Below are positions 37,164 through 50,574 of a stretch of 64,000 nt of DNA, piece by piece. The position numbers and the translations under genes were made by a program. The notes under the pieces are model-generated. The model was not told the origin of the DNA and searched no databases. It saw only the letters and a program-made list of their open reading frames with translations. Every line of letters begins with the position of its first letter. The stretch's first letter is position 1. Location: contig NZ_BMCF01000004.1 in assembly GCF_014635045.1 (NCBI RefSeq), forward strand, positions 184,439-248,438. Direction: 5' to 3'. Origin of the DNA: Staphylococcus nepalensis. GTDB lineage: Bacteria > Bacillota > Bacilli > Staphylococcales > Staphylococcaceae.

Positions 37164-39914
37164 TTAAACAAGTGTTTTAACTACTGCTTGGCAACGTGGA
37201 CATAGATTATCTAACTCGCCTACAGCGCCTAATGCTTCACTATAATTCCAACAACGTTCACATTTTTCACCATGTGCATGTTCAATACGGATATCTCCAT
37301 ATGGATATGATTCGCCATTTTCAACTTTATCTACTACTTCTGCTTGAGAAGTAATAAACAATTGCTGTAAGTCAGAAAATTGTTGTAAGAATGATGTAGC
37401 ATCAAATTGATCGTTATTGCCGATAATGACTTTTGCTTCTAATGATTTTCCAATGACTTTCTCATTACGCGCAACTTCTAAAGCACGATTCACATCATCA
37501 CGTAATTTCATAAATGTATTCCATTTTTCCATAAATTCGGTGTCTACTTCTACGCGTTCTGGCATACGGCTTAAATGAACACTTTCTTCCTCAACGTGTG
37601 GAATATGAGACCATACTTCTTCAGATGTATGCGCTAAAATAGGCGCTAATAATTTCGTCATATCTACTACGATTTGGTATAACACCGTTTGCATACTACG
37701 ACGTTTATGTGCATTTTGCGCTTCGATATATAAAATATCTTTACCATAATCTAAATAGAAATTACTTAGTTCAACATTGATAAAGTTTTGTAATTCTTGA
37801 TAAATATCTAAATAATCATAGTTATCATAGTTGTCTAATGTATGAGCAGTAAATTCGCGTAATCTATTTAATAAATATTTATCTACTTCTAATAAATCTG
37901 CTTCAGCTATTGCATCCGTTACTGGATTATAATCATTTAAGTTACCTAACATAAATCGTAATGTATTTCTAACTTTACGATATACGTCAGACGTTTGTTT
38001 TAAGATTTCATCCGAAATACGAACATCTGATAAATAATCAACACTACTTACCCAAAGACGTGCGATATCTGCACCTTTTTGTTTCACAATTTGGTCAGGC
38101 ACAATAACATTACCTAATGACTTACTCATTTTTTTACCTTCCCCATCCATAACAAATCCGTGAGAAAGTAACATTTTGTATGGTGAAATGCCTCTTGTTG
38201 CAACAGAAGTTGTAATTGAAGAGTTAAACCAACCGCGATATTGGTCACTACCTTCGAGATATAAATCTGCAGGATAAGATAGTTCAGGACGTTCTTCTAA
38301 TACACCGCGATGTGACGAACCTGAGTCAAACCAAACATCCATGATATCTGTCTCTTTCGTAAATTCACCATTAGGACTACTTGGATGTGTAAATCCTTCA
38401 GGTAATAAATCTTTTGCATCGCGTTCAAACCAGACGTTTGAACCATGTTCTTGGAATAAATCTGCAACATGATTAACTGTTTCTTTAGTCATAATGATGT
38501 CGCCATTTTCTGCGTAAAATACCGGTAATGGCACGCCCCAAACACGTTGACGTGAAATGACCCATTCACCACGATCTCTTACCATGTTGTAAATACGCGT
38601 TCTGCCCCAATCAACTTTAAAGTGCGTATTTTCGATTGCATCTAAGATATCTTGACGTACTTTATCAATAGACGCAAACCATTGTGGCGTTGCACGGAAG
38701 ATTACAGGTTTTTTAGTACGCCAATCATGAGGATAACTATGTGTCATAAATTCTAATTTTAATAATGAACCGTTCTCTTTTAAGAGATCCGTAATTTCTT
38801 TATTCGCTTTATCATAGAACATACCTTCAAATTGTCCGGCTTCTTCAGTAAATTCGCCTTTGTCATCCACAGGACTAATAACTGGTAGATTATATTTTTG
38901 TCCAACAACAAAGTCATCTTCCCCGTGGCCAGGCGCTGTATGAACACATCCTGTACCAGCATCTGTTGTAACGTGTTGTCCGTTTATCACTAGTGAAACT
39001 CGATCAACAAATGGATGTTGCGTTTCAACGTATTCTAGTTCTTTCCCTGTGAATTCTCTTTCTAATACAATGGCATCTTCATCCCACTCTAACGCTTCAG
39101 CAACACTAGCTACTAAATCTCTGCCGATAATGTATTTTTCACCATTTACGTTATATTGACCATAAGCTAAATCTGGATGCACTGTGATTGCTACATTGGA
39201 TGGTAATGTCCATGGTGTTGTAGTCCAGATTACAAATTTTGCATCTTCATCTACAATACCTTTGCCATCTTTAACATCAAATGCCACGTAGATAGAGGGT
39301 GAACGCTTATCTTGATATTCAATTTCTGCTTCTGCTAGTGAAGATTCACTGGATGGTGACCAATAAACTGGCTTTTTACCTTTATAAATAAGACCTTTGT
39401 CCGCCATTTCACCAAATAAACGGATTTGAGCAGCCTCATATTCAGGTTTTAATGTGATATATGGATTCACAAAATCACCTTTAACGCCAAGTCGTTTAAA
39501 ATCTTTTTTCTGATTTTCAATTTGTTCTAATGCGAACGCTTCACATTTTCTTCTGAATTCAGCAATTGACAACTCTTTACGTTTAACACCCTTTTTAGTA
39601 AGTGCTTGCTCAATTGGTAGACCATGTGTATCCCAACCTGGAACGTAAGGTGTATAGAATCCTTGCATTGTTTTATAACGCGTAATAAAATCTTTTAGTA
39701 TTTTATTTAGCGCATGCCCCATGTGTAAACTTCCATTCGCGTATGGTGGACCATCATGTAAAATATAATGTGCGTTACCTTTATTTTGTTCTAGTGCTTT
39801 TTGATAAATATTTTGAGCATCCCATTCTTCTTGGATTTTTGGTTCTTTATTTGGTAAACCTCCACGCATTGGGAACTCCGTTTTTGGCATTAATAACGTA
39901 TCTTTATAATCCAT
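37164..39914 (-). CDS. ileS: Isoleucyl-tRNA synthetase
   Basis: 916 residues. The class I signature [15 protein letters not shown] (near 57), the KMSKSLGN loop (near 595) and the C-terminal zinc site [20 protein letters not shown] with CPRC are intact, as is the editing domain ([16 protein letters not shown]). It charges tRNA-Ile. It resembles the normal chromosomal bacterial form rather than the mupirocin-resistance type. A T-box leader controls it. The AAGGAGTG site precedes the ATG. Confidence 0.98.
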   Translation of the reverse strand: MDYKDTLLMPKTEFPMRGGLPNKEPKIQEEWDAQNIYQKALEQNKGNAHYILHDGPPYANGSLHMGHALNKILKDFITRYKTMQGFYTPYVPGWDTHGLPIEQALTKKGVKRKELSIAEFRRKCEAFALEQIENQKKDFKRLGVKGDFVNPYITLKPEYEAAQIRLFGEMADKGLIYKGKKPVYWSPSSESSLAEAEIEYQDKRSPSIYVAFDVKDGKGIVDEDAKFVIWTTTPWTLPSNVAITVHPDLAYGQYNVNGEKYIIGRDLVASVAEALEWDEDAIVLEREFTGKELEYVETQHPFVDRVSLVINGQHVTTDAGTGCVHTAPGHGEDDFVVGQKYNLPVISPVDDKGEFTEEAGQFEGMFYDKANKEITDLLKENGSLLKLEFMTHSYPHDWRTKKPVIFRATPQWFASIDKVRQDILDAIENTHFKVDWGRTRIYNMVRDRGEWVISRQRVWGVPLPVFYAENGDIIMTKETVNHVADLFQEHGSNVWFERDAKDLLPEGFTHPSSPNGEFTKETDIMDVWFDSGSSHRGVLEERPELSYPADLYLEGSDQYRGWFNSSITTSVATRGISPYKMLLSHGFVMDGEGKKMSKSLGNVIVPDQIVKQKGADIARLWVSSVDYLSDVRISDEILKQTSDVYRKVRNTLRFMLGNLNDYNPVTDAIAEADLLEVDKYLLNRLREFTAHTLDNYDNYDYLDIYQELQNFINVELSNFYLDYGKDILYIEAQNAHKRRSMQTVLYQIVVDMTKLLAPILAHTSEEVWSHIPHVEEESVHLSRMPERVEVDTEFMEKWNTFMKLRDDVNRALEVARNEKVIGKSLEAKVIIGNNDQFDATSFLQQFSDLQQLFITSQAEVVDKVENGESYPYGDIRIEHAHGEKCERCWNYSEALGAVGELDNLCPRCQAVVKTLV

Positions 39915-39962
39915 TTCCTACACTCCTTATGACAATATTCTGGCTAAATTTATTTTTAACAA

Positions 39963-40150
39963 TAAAAAGAACTCTAAGTTCAATTAACAGGGACGATATT
40001 CACCGCGTTACCACCCTGATTAACTCAACTTAGAGTTCTCTCATTGCTTATATTTGGTTAAAACACCAGTGATATAAAAAACAAACATATATTAGGCTCA
40101 CACTATCCCTAACTCGCTTTGATATATTGACTGTTTCTTACGCGTCTGCT
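39963..40150 (-). promoter_or_regulatory. T-box riboswitch leader of ileS
   Basis: The invariant T-box AGGGTGGTAACGCGG is on the minus strand at 40017-40003. The terminator uses arms 40039-40027 (AGAACTCTAAGTT) and 39980-39968, followed by TTTTTA. Upstream, the stem I region shows GCGAGTTAGGGATAG and an ATATCAC segment whose ATC would be the isoleucine specifier. Uncharged tRNA-Ile binding should favour readthrough. The 5' end is estimated. Confidence 0.9.
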
Positions 40151-40155
40151 GTTCA

Positions 40156-40785
40156 TTATTTATTCTCTTTATCATTTGATGTTTCATCAGCTGTTGCTTG
40201 CGCATCTGCCTCTGCTGTACTATCGGCTTCTGCTCTTGCTTTCATAGCTTTTTCTTCATCAGTTAATTCATTTTCGTTTAAATGGTTAATATTTTCTTGA
40301 GTTACTTGTTCAGAATCAAGATCATAATTTAATAAATAATCCCAATCGTCATTTTTGAGTAAATCTAATTGCGCTTCTACTAACATGCGAAAACGGGATC
40401 TGAATATTTTTGATTGACGTTTCATATCCTCTGTTTGGAAAGAAAGACGACGTGCCTTTTCAACTGCATCATTGACAATGCGATCAGCTTCACTCTTAGC
40501 TTTAGCAATTGTTGCGTCAGCTTCTTTGTTTGCTGCTTCTTTTGTTTCTTCTCCAGCTTGTTTTGCTTGAATTAAAGCATCACTCACAGATTGATGTACA
40601 TCTTTATAAGATTGAATATTCGTTTCTTTATCTTCGATTACTTTTTCTAATTGTGCTTTATCTTCTTTTAAACGTTCAATTTCATTGCTAAGTTGTTCTA
40701 AATAACTTTCAACTTCAGTTGGTTCCAAACCCGTTTTCACACGTGTAAATGTTTTGTTTTTTATTTCACTTGGTGTAAAAGCCAT
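40156..40785 (-). CDS. divIVA: Cell division protein DivIVA
   Basis: 209 residues. The membrane-curvature-binding N-terminus (MAFTPSEIKNKTFTRVKTGL) is followed by long coiled coils (about residues 25-145) and an acidic Glu/Asp/Ala-rich tail from about residue 165. It localises to division sites and organises partner proteins. The gene has an AAGGAGG site and ends just before the ileS T-box. Confidence 0.94.
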   Translation of the reverse strand: MAFTPSEIKNKTFTRVKTGLEPTEVESYLEQLSNEIERLKEDKAQLEKVIEDKETNIQSYKDVHQSVSDALIQAKQAGEETKEAANKEADATIAKAKSEADRIVNDAVEKARRLSFQTEDMKRQSKIFRSRFRMLVEAQLDLLKNDDWDYLLNYDLDSEQVTQENINHLNENELTDEEKAMKARAEADSTAEADAQATADETSNDKENK

Positions 40786-40929
40786 GCGCCCGTGTCCTCC
40801 TTCTATAATACACTATTTTAGTATTTCATTAAATATAATAAACAAAATTTCAATTTTTATACATTCGGTTTCATGTTTTTTCATTTGTTATTCATTAGAT
40901 AATTTCATTTTACGTTCTATAAGTATAAC

Positions 40930-41700
40930 TTATTTAAATAAAGTTTTGTAGGAAATACGAATTTTATCTTTTTTTGTTTTTCCACCAATATCGGTAATCA
41001 TTGCTCGCCCATACCCTTGAACAGATAATAAATCGCCTTGATCTAATTGAAAATCAACTGAATCAATAATGGTATGATTGACTTTGACACGCTTTTTCTC
41101 TATTAACTGTTTACCAATAGAACGAGATTTACGAATAATTTCTTTTAATACAACATCTAATCGCAAACCGCTCACAGTCGTATCAAATGAGCGCCAATGC
41201 TCTTTTGATTGTATCATATTTTTTACAGGTATAGCATTTAGTTTGACTGTAGCGCCTTTGATTTTATTTAATTCTAACATAATATAAGATTCCAACTGTT
41301 TTGTCAAAGTAAATTGTATACGATTATCTATCAAAATATCACCTAGTTGGTCTCTTTCAATACCTAACGACATAATAGTACCTAATATATGTTGATGCTG
41401 TAGCGTAACAAATTTTTGAGGATAATCGATTTCAAATAAACTAATCTCAAAATCTTCAGCTTCTGGTCGGAAATATTCTGGTGCGATAATAGCTCTTTGC
41501 CTCTCTGCAAAAGGCCCGCCGTAAAAAGTAACTTCTAAATCTTGAAAACTGCCGACAATCACATTGAGAATATATTGTCCGCGTGGATCTAAAAAAGATG
41601 TTAAAACAGGAGCATATTGTTCATTTGCTTGCTTAGACTTATCTATAAGTTGATCCATTAATTCATGTTCTTCTTTTCTAAAATGTTGATAAATATCGAT
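40930..41700 (-). CDS. ylmH: YlmH-type S4 RNA-binding protein, probable non-AUG start
   Basis: The open frame extends 14 or 15 codons upstream of the first ATG (41658) to a TGA, and this stretch reads DIYQHFRKEEHELMD, which resembles the YlmH N-terminus. No ATG, GTG, TTG or CTG occurs in it. ATC at 41700 lies 6 nt after GGGGTGA (41713-41707), so an AUC start is the best fit; AUU at 41694 is an alternative. From 41700 the protein is 256 residues. The C-terminal S4 domain (VSGLRLDVVLKEIIRKSRSI; KKRVKVNHTIID) is intact. YlmH binds RNA and is linked to ribosome rescue. It lies in the division cluster between ylmG and divIVA. Confidence 0.8.
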   Translation of the reverse strand: MDIYQHFRKEEHELMDQLIDKSKQANEQYAPVLTSFLDPRGQYILNVIVGSFQDLEVTFYGGPFAERQRAIIAPEYFRPEAEDFEISLFEIDYPQKFVTLQHQHILGTIMSLGIERDQLGDILIDNRIQFTLTKQLESYIMLELNKIKGATVKLNAIPVKNMIQSKEHWRSFDTTVSGLRLDVVLKEIIRKSRSIGKQLIEKKRVKVNHTIIDSVDFQLDQGDLLSVQGYGRAMITDIGGKTKKDKIRISYKTLFK

Positions 41701-41821
41701 GATACTTCACCCCAAATATAATATAAAGCACCTCGCGTTTTTAACGTTAGGTGCTTGGCATTCATTTTATACATTAGTTTTCATAAAACGCTTATGTTTC
41801 AATAGTCATTTATAGAAGAGA

Positions 41822-42112
41822 TTACGCTAAAGAATTGATTATAAAGTTAAAAATATTTGCCAATCCCATTCTAAATAAAACTAAAACAACAATCGCCACA
41901 ATGGATGAAATATCAATCATGCCAATTGGCGGGATAATCTTACGGAAAGGTTCTAAAAACGGTTCATATATTTTTGTTAAAAATTGACCGAATTTATTTT
42001 CACGTGCACCCGGTAGCCATGACATAAAGAAATATACAATCATTCCATAATAATAGATTTGAACCAAGAATAAAATAAATTGAAATATATTTGCTAATAA
42101 ACTTAAATCCAT
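41822..42112 (-). CDS. ylmG: YggT-family membrane protein YlmG
   Basis: 96 residues with two hydrophobic helices (about 5-30 and 60-88) and the conserved FLEPFRKIIPPIGMIDIS segment between them. Homologues affect cell division or chromosome partition by an unclear mechanism. A GAGGTAAA site precedes the ATG. It follows sepF by 12 nt. Confidence 0.9.
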   Translation of the reverse strand: MDLSLLANIFQFILFLVQIYYYGMIVYFFMSWLPGARENKFGQFLTKIYEPFLEPFRKIIPPIGMIDISSIVAIVVLVLFRMGLANIFNFIINSLA

Positions 42113-42124
42113 TATTATTTACCT

Positions 42125-42727
42125 CTATTCGCCTTGGTATTCCATATTTTCAATCTGGTCTGTGATACTTCCTGCAACTTCAACATTATCTGGCGTACAT
42201 AAGAATATATCAGAGCCAACACGTTGAATATCTCCACCAATTGCATAAACAGTACCACTTAGAAAATCAATAATTCTTTTTGCAGACACTTTATCAATAC
42301 GTTGCAAGTTTACTAAAGTTGCTCTGCGATTTTTTAATTCATCTGCAATATCTTGTGTATCTGAAAAGACACGTGGTTCAAATAAACACATTTTAGAACT
42401 TTCTTGGGCAAAGTCATAATTGTTTTGATCTTGATTATTCATGTTCACCACGTTCCTAGTATTATTTTTAGGTGCACTGTTATTCATCTGATACTTCCTT
42501 TCACCCGTTGATTGTTGTAATCTTGTTGGTTGTTTTTTGGGCACGGACTGTAATCGTTGTCTTTCTGTATTATCAGTTTGTTGGTTATTATAATTTGTCT
42601 GAGACTGTGCTTGTTGTTTATTTTGTTGATGATTCTGTTCTTCTTCTGGTGGCGCTTTTAAATCGTCATCTTCTTCTTCAACTACGAAAAAACCACTAAA
42701 TAAATCTTTTAAAGCCACGGGGCTCAC
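42125..42727 (-). CDS. sepF: Cell division protein SepF
   Basis: 200 residues. The N-terminal amphipathic membrane anchor ([20 protein letters not shown]) leads to a Gln/Asn-rich linker (about 25-110) and the C-terminal SepF fold ([38 protein letters not shown]). It tethers FtsZ to the membrane. The GTG at 42727 overlaps the yggS stop (GTGA); a second GTG at 42718 has better spacing from GAGG and could be the start. Confidence 0.93.
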   Translation of the reverse strand: MSPVALKDLFSGFFVVEEEDDDLKAPPEEEQNHQQNKQQAQSQTNYNNQQTDNTERQRLQSVPKKQPTRLQQSTGERKYQMNNSAPKNNTRNVVNMNNQDQNNYDFAQESSKMCLFEPRVFSDTQDIADELKNRRATLVNLQRIDKVSAKRIIDFLSGTVYAIGGDIQRVGSDIFLCTPDNVEVAGSITDQIENMEYQGE

Positions 42728-43398
42728 TCCTCTTTTCCTACAAGTTTAGTCCCAATTCTCACAAATGACGCACCTTCTTCAGCTGCTAAATGGAAGTCGT
42801 TACTCATCCCCATCGAGAGCTCAGTACACGGCGCATGATTTAAATTGAGCGCTTTAATTTCATCTCTTTTTGCTCTTAATAATTTAAATAATTTTTTAAT
42901 ATACGGCGCATCATCCGTAAATGGTGCCATTGTCATAAGACCAATTACTTCTATATTTTCAAATTGCTCTAAACGCTTGATAAATGTCTCAACTTCATCT
43001 AAAGCAATACCTTGTTTAGACGTTTCTCCGGAAACGTTCACTTGCACAAAGCATTTCACTTTATGTTCTGCTCTTTTATTAATTTCTTTAGCTAATTTCA
43101 GACGATCTAATGCATGGAAATAATCTATCTCGTTGATGACATCTTTTACTTTTCTTGTTTGTAATGAACCGATGAAATGCATGGTAACATCGTCTGGTAA
43201 AGCTGATTTTTTTTGTTGAAAACCTTCTAAACGGTTTTCACCAAACTGTCTAATTCCTGCATTATAAGCATCCTTAGCTCGCTCTATTGTAACATACTTT
43301 GTCACTGCTATCACGTCTGGCAATGTTGAAATATTACCTTTTTTACAATGCATTTCTAACTGCTCATTAATCTGTTTTAAACTTTGTTGTACGTCCAA
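42724..43398 (-). CDS. yggS: YggS-family PLP homeostasis protein
   Basis: 224 residues from a TTG with GAGGTG upstream. The PLP-binding Lys is in [13 protein letters not shown], and [15 protein letters not shown] and [19 protein letters not shown] are family hallmarks. It binds pyridoxal phosphate and balances vitamin B6 and amino-acid pools; no enzyme activity is known. It is conserved in the division cluster. Confidence 0.93.
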   Translation of the reverse strand: MDVQQSLKQINEQLEMHCKKGNISTLPDVIAVTKYVTIERAKDAYNAGIRQFGENRLEGFQQKKSALPDDVTMHFIGSLQTRKVKDVINEIDYFHALDRLKLAKEINKRAEHKVKCFVQVNVSGETSKQGIALDEVETFIKRLEQFENIEVIGLMTMAPFTDDAPYIKKLFKLLRAKRDEIKALNLNHAPCTELSMGMSNDFHLAAEEGASFVRIGTKLVGKEE

Positions 43399-43416
43399 TT
43401 TCTACACACCTCTTTG

Positions 43417-44205
43417 TTATTGACCAATATAAGCTAACATACGACCTGTATCGCCTTTTTCAACTCTATATGAAAAGAATAAAGATAAATCTTCTGATGT
43501 CGCATAATTTGTAATATAAATATTATCTTTTGGAACACCGTCATGCTCTAATAACATAGCATTTGCTTTTTTCAAATCAATGCCATGACGATTTTTACCT
43601 CTTGTCTCTATATACTGATGGATATCAATCGGTAAATCCTCAAACTGATGCTTGATATCATCATTAATTTCATAAGAATTAGAGGTCGCTGGCCCAACAA
43701 CAACTTTCAGATCATTTAAATCAAACGGTATATGTTTCACCATTTGATTAACAATTTGTCCAACTGTGCCTTTCCAACCTGCATGTGCTAAACCTATATA
43801 TTGATGTTTTTCACTGTAAAAATAAATAGGTACACAATCTGCATAGCACATTGTAAGTAAAACGTCTTTTTCAAAGGTATAAAAACCATCTACGCCATGT
43901 AACTCATGAGTAAGACAGTCGATGTTGGCGCCTCTGTCTTCTTGATTAACTTCAACCACTCGATTTTCATGTGTTTGAATCGGAAAAACCCATTGCTCTC
44001 TTGGAAATTGAATTATAGAAGCTAATAATTCTTGATGTTTTGTAATGTTATCTTGATTATCGTCAATATATCTTGCCATATTGAATGCATTTCTTGGATA
44101 ATCGCTTAATCCGTCTTCTCTTGTTGTTATACCCAATTTCACATGATTTAATTGTTCCTCGTCATATTTGAGTATATGACGATCTTTGATAAATTTATCT
44201 TGCAT
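43417..44205 (-). CDS. ylmD: YlmD/PgeF multicopper-fold purine nucleoside phosphorylase-type protein
   Basis: 262 residues from ATG 44205 (GGAGG 9 nt upstream); the longer frame has no ribosome site. The motif [19 protein letters not shown] followed by [11 protein letters not shown] carries the metal-binding His residues of the DUF152/LACC1 family. Members cleave purine nucleosides or oxidise polyphenols. It also shows [13 protein letters not shown] near the N-terminus. It follows ftsZ in the division cluster. Confidence 0.88.
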   Translation of the reverse strand: MQDKFIKDRHILKYDEEQLNHVKLGITTREDGLSDYPRNAFNMARYIDDNQDNITKHQELLASIIQFPREQWVFPIQTHENRVVEVNQEDRGANIDCLTHELHGVDGFYTFEKDVLLTMCYADCVPIYFYSEKHQYIGLAHAGWKGTVGQIVNQMVKHIPFDLNDLKVVVGPATSNSYEINDDIKHQFEDLPIDIHQYIETRGKNRHGIDLKKANAMLLEHDGVPKDNIYITNYATSEDLSLFFSYRVEKGDTGRMLAYIGQ

Positions 44206-44326
44206 GTTATAAACCTCCAGCTGTTCCAACACTTACTTCATTTGGGCGACTTTAAAAGTTTAAAATAGCACTTCCCCCAATGATATATATCGCTTAAATA
44301 ATATGACAATCTTTTAATTCAAAAAA

Positions 44327-44352
44327 GTCATCAGATCTTTGGACCTGATGAC
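44327..44352 (-). terminator. Terminator after ftsZ
   Basis: On the minus strand GTCATCAG ... CTGATGAC forms an 8-bp stem followed by TTTTTT. It lies about 80 nt past the ftsZ stop and ends the mraZ-to-ftsZ transcript. Confidence 0.75.
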
Positions 44353-44428
44353 ATCTTTATATTTTATGTTGTCTAAATAAATATTAATAATTATGAAAAA
44401 CTAACAAGAAGAAGAAGTCAATCTATTA

Positions 44429-45604
44429 TTAACGTCTAGTTCTTCTAGAACGTCTCTCTTCTCTGTTTCTGATAAAGCTAGGAATATCATCTTCATTTGT
44501 AGTATGTGTTCTGCTTTCATTTGCATTATCTGCTGGTTGAGAAGCGCTTGATGAACTTGACGCATATGTGTCTTCTTTTCCAGAAGTATTTCCAGATGTT
44601 GCGCTGCTACCAAATCCAGTATTTGAAGCTTTGCGACCTTGAGATGAAGGTTTATCTTCAAAGCCTGTAGCAATTACAGTTACTACAATTTCATCTTGTA
44701 ATTCTGGGTTGATTACAGTACCGAAGATCATGTTAACATCTTCATCAGCCGCATCTTGAACAATATCTGCTGCTTCTTGTGCCTCGAATAATGATAGTGA
44801 TTCTCCACCAGTAATATTCATTAACACGCCTTGCGCACCAACGATAGAAGTTTCTAGTAATGGTGAAGAAATGGCTTTTTTAGCAGCTTCTACAGCACGG
44901 TTTTCTCCTGAAGAAACACCGATACCCATTAGAGCAGAACCTTGGTTAGACATAATTGTTTTAACGTCTGCAAAGTCAAGGTTAACTTCACCTGAAACTG
45001 CGATAAGGTCTGAAATACCTTGCACACCTTGACGTAAAACATTATCTGCTTCTTTAAATGCTTCCATCATTGGTGTAGATTTATCAACAATATCTAATAA
45101 ACGGTCATTAGGGATGACGATTAATGTATCTACTGCAGCTTTCATTGATTCTACGCCAGCAGCAGCTTGCGTTTGACGTTTGCGACCTTCGAAACCGAAC
45201 GGACGCGTCACAACACCAACTGTTAACGCTCCCATTTCTTTTGCAATTTTTGCTACAACCGGCGCTGCACCTGTACCAGTACCGCCACCCATTCCAGCTG
45301 TTACGAATACCATGTCAGCACCTTGAATGGCATCTTCGATTTGTTCGCGGGATTCTTCTGCAGCTTTTTTACCAATATCAGGGTTTGCACCAGCACCTAA
45401 ACCACGTGTTAACTTTTCACCAATTTGGATTTTAGACTCAGCTTTAGATAAGTTTAAAGCTTGTCCATCCGTATTGATTGAAATAAATTCAACATTATTC
45501 ATACCATGGTCAATCATTCGGTTAACAGCGTTATTTCCGCCGCCCCCTACACCGATGACTTTTAACGTCGCTAAATGATTAAATCCTTGTTCAAATTCTA
45601 ACAT
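44429..45604 (-). CDS. ftsZ: Cell division GTPase FtsZ
   Basis: 391 residues. The tubulin signature [13 protein letters not shown] is near residue 108, and the synergy loop region [15 protein letters not shown] is intact. A Ser/Asn/Ala-rich linker precedes the C-terminal peptide [19 protein letters not shown], which binds FtsA and SepF. It polymerises into the Z ring. An AGGAGGAAA site precedes the ATG. A frame reading across its 3' end on the same strand is a shadow. Confidence 0.98.
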   Translation of the reverse strand: MLEFEQGFNHLATLKVIGVGGGGNNAVNRMIDHGMNNVEFISINTDGQALNLSKAESKIQIGEKLTRGLGAGANPDIGKKAAEESREQIEDAIQGADMVFVTAGMGGGTGTGAAPVVAKIAKEMGALTVGVVTRPFGFEGRKRQTQAAAGVESMKAAVDTLIVIPNDRLLDIVDKSTPMMEAFKEADNVLRQGVQGISDLIAVSGEVNLDFADVKTIMSNQGSALMGIGVSSGENRAVEAAKKAISSPLLETSIVGAQGVLMNITGGESLSLFEAQEAADIVQDAADEDVNMIFGTVINPELQDEIVVTVIATGFEDKPSSQGRKASNTGFGSSATSGNTSGKEDTYASSSSSASQPADNANESRTHTTNEDDIPSFIRNREERRSRRTRR

Positions 45605-45633
45605 TTAAATTTCCTCCTAGTTTTAGTGGCCAA

Positions 45634-47064
<1,431 letters not shown>

Positions 47065-47145
47065 TTATTCATGTTCACACTATTAACAGTTTACAATACG
47101 TTTTGATGCTTGTGAACTATAAACACATGTATTTGTCTAAATTTT

Positions 47146-48036
47146 TTAATTATTTTTGTCTGATTCTTTATTAATCTTATTTAATGCACTTTGTAACTCA
47201 TCTTTTGCCTTATCTTCTTCTGAATTTCCTTTATCTACATTTTGATCACTTGTTGATTTAGTCGTACTTCCTCCACTATACGGTATGAAAGATGCTCCTA
47301 CTGACAAATCGATATAACCTGATTTTTTTAATTTGCCTGATTCATCGCGTTCTAGTGATTGTGACATTTGTGGGTAATACTTCATTTTATTTGCGATTGT
47401 GTTTAGATTCCCTACTATCTGAATTTCATCTGTTGTAAATAACTTAATTTGGTTTTGCAAATTTTCTTGTGGGTCATATTTTACTTCTGCAATCATACCT
47501 CTTACATTTGCAGACATTTTTGCGAGTTCTTGAATAATTTTATCTTTTTTCTCTTTTTTAAACCCTTCTAAAACCGGTCCATCATCTGTCACATTGCCAT
47601 CTTCGTAATTTTCTAATTCTGTACCATCTTCAAGTATGGGCACGTATTTATCTTTCTTTTTGGTCAAGGCAACAATTTGATTCTCAGTCACTTTGACATT
47701 CAATTTATTTGGTAGTTGCTTAGTAACTTCTGCGTCCTTAATCAATTCATTTTTCTTTAAGTTTTTTATCGCTTTTGAAGTACTATAAGTATACATTCTA
47801 GAATCGTCTTTAACGTTAATTGCTTTTTCAATTGAAGTTTGAGATACATTATCATTTCCTTCAATTTTCACTGAATTAATTTTACTTAATGGAGTGAACA
47901 TATAAATAAGAATGAGCAGTATCACAAACAACAATAAACCAAACACTGAATATTGAATTTGTTTTTGTTTTTTGCGACGTTTTGCTCGCTTCTCTTTTAA
48001 ATATTCAGAGTCAAATTCACTTACTTTATCTGACAT
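47146..48036 (-). CDS. divIB: Cell division protein DivIB (FtsQ)
   Basis: 296 residues. A basic cytosolic N-terminus (LKEKRAKRRKKQKQIQYSV) is followed by one membrane helix (about 28-47), a POTRA domain (LSKINSVKIEGNDNVSQTSI) and a C-terminal extracellular domain with a Ser/Asp/Glu-rich tail. It stabilises the FtsL-DivIC complex. The AAGGGCGTG site is acceptable. It is the third gene upstream of ftsZ. Confidence 0.94.
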   Translation of the reverse strand: MSDKVSEFDSEYLKEKRAKRRKKQKQIQYSVFGLLLFVILLILIYMFTPLSKINSVKIEGNDNVSQTSIEKAINVKDDSRMYTYSTSKAIKNLKKNELIKDAEVTKQLPNKLNVKVTENQIVALTKKKDKYVPILEDGTELENYEDGNVTDDGPVLEGFKKEKKDKIIQELAKMSANVRGMIAEVKYDPQENLQNQIKLFTTDEIQIVGNLNTIANKMKYYPQMSQSLERDESGKLKKSGYIDLSVGASFIPYSGGSTTKSTSDQNVDKGNSEEDKAKDELQSALNKINKESDKNN

Positions 48037-48051
48037 ATATTTTCACGCCCT

Positions 48052-49401
48052 TTAAAGTGAAGGTAAGTGCGCTTGAAAACGTTTAATAAATCGATTTCCG
48101 CGCTCTTCAAACGTATTATATTGATCCCAACTTGCACAAGCTGGCGATAATAATACAACGTCATTAGGTTCAATAACCGATTGTACTTTATCGACTGCAT
48201 CTTCTACATCTGTTGCTTTTATTACATATTTCCCTTGGTTTTCACCTAATTTCACAAATTTATCTTGTGTTTCCCCAAAGGTAACCAACACTCTGACGTT
48301 GTTCATGTATGGAATTAATTCATCAAATCCATTGCCTCTATCCAAACCGCCACACAACCAAATAATAGGTTGTTCGAATGAATTTAACGCAAACTGTGTG
48401 GCTAATGTATTAGTAGCCTTGGAATCGTTATAATATTTATTTGTTTTATTTGACCCTACATATTGCAGCCTATGTTCAATTCCTGAGAATGTTGTCAAGC
48501 TTTCAATGATTGCTCTTACAGAAACACCGGCTAATAAAGCGGCTAATACAGCAGCTAAAATATTCTCTAAATTATGTTCTCCAGGTAATACTAAATCATC
48601 TTTATGAATGAGGCGAAAACCTTTAAAGGTAATATAACCTTCTTTCACATAAATGCCATCAACCTCTTGGTGGGTTGAAAAATAATATGCTTTGGCTCTT
48701 AATGATTCGGATTCAATAAGGTGTCGTTGATGATAATTACATATTAAATAATCATTTTCTGTTTGATTTTTGTATATTTGTTTTTTCGCATTTTGATAAT
48801 TTTCTAAGGTTTCATGATAGTCTAAATGGGCAGAATAAATATTCGTTATAATAGAAATATGTGGCTTATATTGGTCAATACCTAATAACTGAAACGAAGA
48901 TAATTCTGTTATTAGATAATCATTTGCTTTTACTTCTTGCGCAACTTTTGAAGCGACATAACCAATGTTTCCTGATAATTTACCAGTTATCCTACTTTTT
49001 TTAAACATATCTCCAATTAGTGACGTCACCGTTGTTTTTCCGTTTGTACCTGTGACTCCTATGATTGGCGCTTCAGAAACTAAGTAACTCAATTCTACCT
49101 CAGTAAGTATTTTCAACCCTCTGTGTTGCGCCTCTTGGATCAGAGGCACAGTGTAAGGTATGCCGGGGTTTTTGAAAATTAACGGCTCGTTATCAAGTAA
49201 AGATAATGGGTGTTGACCACCAACTACTTTGACACCCATATTTTCCAAATCAATTGCATGTGCATCTTGACTTAAGTCTTTACCATCGTTAACGACGACG
49301 TTGGCCCCCAGTCCCTGTAATAACTTAGCAGCTTCATAACCACTTTTCGCTAACCCGATTACTAATACATTTTCATCTTCTAAACCTCTATATTTCAGCA
49401 A
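48052..49401 (-). CDS. murD: UDP-N-acetylmuramoylalanine-D-glutamate ligase
   Basis: 449 residues from a TTG with GGAGTGAA upstream. The ATP-binding [15 protein letters not shown] (near 114) and Mur ligase residues ([25 protein letters not shown]) are intact. It adds D-glutamate to the peptidoglycan precursor. The gene follows mraY by 1 nt. Confidence 0.97.
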   Translation of the reverse strand: MLKYRGLEDENVLVIGLAKSGYEAAKLLQGLGANVVVNDGKDLSQDAHAIDLENMGVKVVGGQHPLSLLDNEPLIFKNPGIPYTVPLIQEAQHRGLKILTEVELSYLVSEAPIIGVTGTNGKTTVTSLIGDMFKKSRITGKLSGNIGYVASKVAQEVKANDYLITELSSFQLLGIDQYKPHISIITNIYSAHLDYHETLENYQNAKKQIYKNQTENDYLICNYHQRHLIESESLRAKAYYFSTHQEVDGIYVKEGYITFKGFRLIHKDDLVLPGEHNLENILAAVLAALLAGVSVRAIIESLTTFSGIEHRLQYVGSNKTNKYYNDSKATNTLATQFALNSFEQPIIWLCGGLDRGNGFDELIPYMNNVRVLVTFGETQDKFVKLGENQGKYVIKATDVEDAVDKVQSVIEPNDVVLLSPACASWDQYNTFEERGNRFIKRFQAHLPSL

Positions 49402-49402
49402 T

Positions 49403-50368
49403 TTAATTCACTCCAATCCATAAACCAATAAGACCTGAAATAATACCAACTGTCCAAAATACAGTAACCACTTTTCTTTCGTTCCAACCTACGAGTTCAA
49501 AATGATGATGTAACGGTGACATTTTGAAAATTCGTTTGCCTGTAAGTTTATATGATGTAACTTGAATCATCACTGATAGTGTTTCAGCTACAAATACAAA
49601 ACCAATAAATATAAGAGATAATTCTTGATTTAACATAATTGAAATTGTAGCGAATATCCCACCAAGCGCTAGACTACCTGTGTCCCCCATGAATACTTTT
49701 GCAGGGTTCAGGTTAAACGGTAAGAAACCTAGCAATGCAAAAATCATAATGACACAGAATAAACCAATAGAAGTAGCACCTTGAATATAAGCCATTAACG
49801 CATACATAATAAATCCAATGATAGAAAGACCCGTTGATAGCCCATCTAATCCATCTGTTAAATTAACCGCATTTGAAAAACCTACTTGCCAAAATACTAT
49901 GAAAATGACATATGCAATAGAAAGCGGAATTTCTACATCAGTAAATGGAATATGAATTCCAGTTGAAAAATCCGTTAAATTAAACACTTGGCTTAATATA
50001 AAGAAAACAACTGCAATAGCAATTTGTGCAAGGAACTTTTGTTTACTAGTTAAACCTTGGTTGTTCTTCTTAACAACGATGATATAGTCATCAATAAAAC
50101 CGATTAAACCAAAACCAATAGTTACAAATAACAATAATATTATTGGATTTGCATTATCCATAAAGATAATAGCTAATATAGAAGTGATGATAATACTTAA
50201 TAAAAAAGTCAATCCTCCCATAGTTGGTGTACCCGTTTTTTTCATATGACTTTGAGGACCTTCTTCTCTAATACTTTGTCCAAATTTCATTCTTTTAAGT
50301 GTTGGTATCAAAACAGGGACTAATATAAATGTTATTAGTAATGCAATGATTGCTAGTAAATAAACCAT
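49403..50368 (-). CDS. mraY: Phospho-N-acetylmuramoyl-pentapeptide transferase
   Basis: 321 residues with about ten transmembrane helices. The catalytic segments [31 protein letters not shown] and [14 protein letters not shown] are intact. It makes lipid I on the cytoplasmic membrane. The AAGGAGC site precedes the ATG. A 206-bp gap with a stem-loop-prone sequence separates it from pbp1. Confidence 0.97.
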   Translation of the reverse strand: MVYLLAIIALLITFILVPVLIPTLKRMKFGQSIREEGPQSHMKKTGTPTMGGLTFLLSIIITSILAIIFMDNANPIILLLFVTIGFGLIGFIDDYIIVVKKNNQGLTSKQKFLAQIAIAVVFFILSQVFNLTDFSTGIHIPFTDVEIPLSIAYVIFIVFWQVGFSNAVNLTDGLDGLSTGLSIIGFIMYALMAYIQGATSIGLFCVIMIFALLGFLPFNLNPAKVFMGDTGSLALGGIFATISIMLNQELSLIFIGFVFVAETLSVMIQVTSYKLTGKRIFKMSPLHHHFELVGWNERKVVTVFWTVGIISGLIGLWIGVN

Positions 50369-50574
50369 ATTATGCTCCTTTAAATATTAAATTGGATTAA
50401 TTTCGTTAATGCTTAGTGCAGCTTATATATTATGTAACGAGATAGCAGTATTATCGGTTAAACAGACGCACAATACCACTGTTATTACCGATAACCTATC
50501 ATACTACCTCGTGCTAATTTCAAATTAAATATTTTAACATGTTTTTTAATTGAAGTCAGACATCAAGAAAGTAT

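Noticed and set aside
37164..39914. Mupirocin-resistance type IleS
   Set aside because: Length, zinc C-terminus and T-box leader fit the normal housekeeping enzyme.
44401..44673. 90-codon minus-strand frame over the ftsZ 3' end
   Set aside because: It is a frame-shifted shadow of ftsZ with low-complexity Leu/Gln/Met content.
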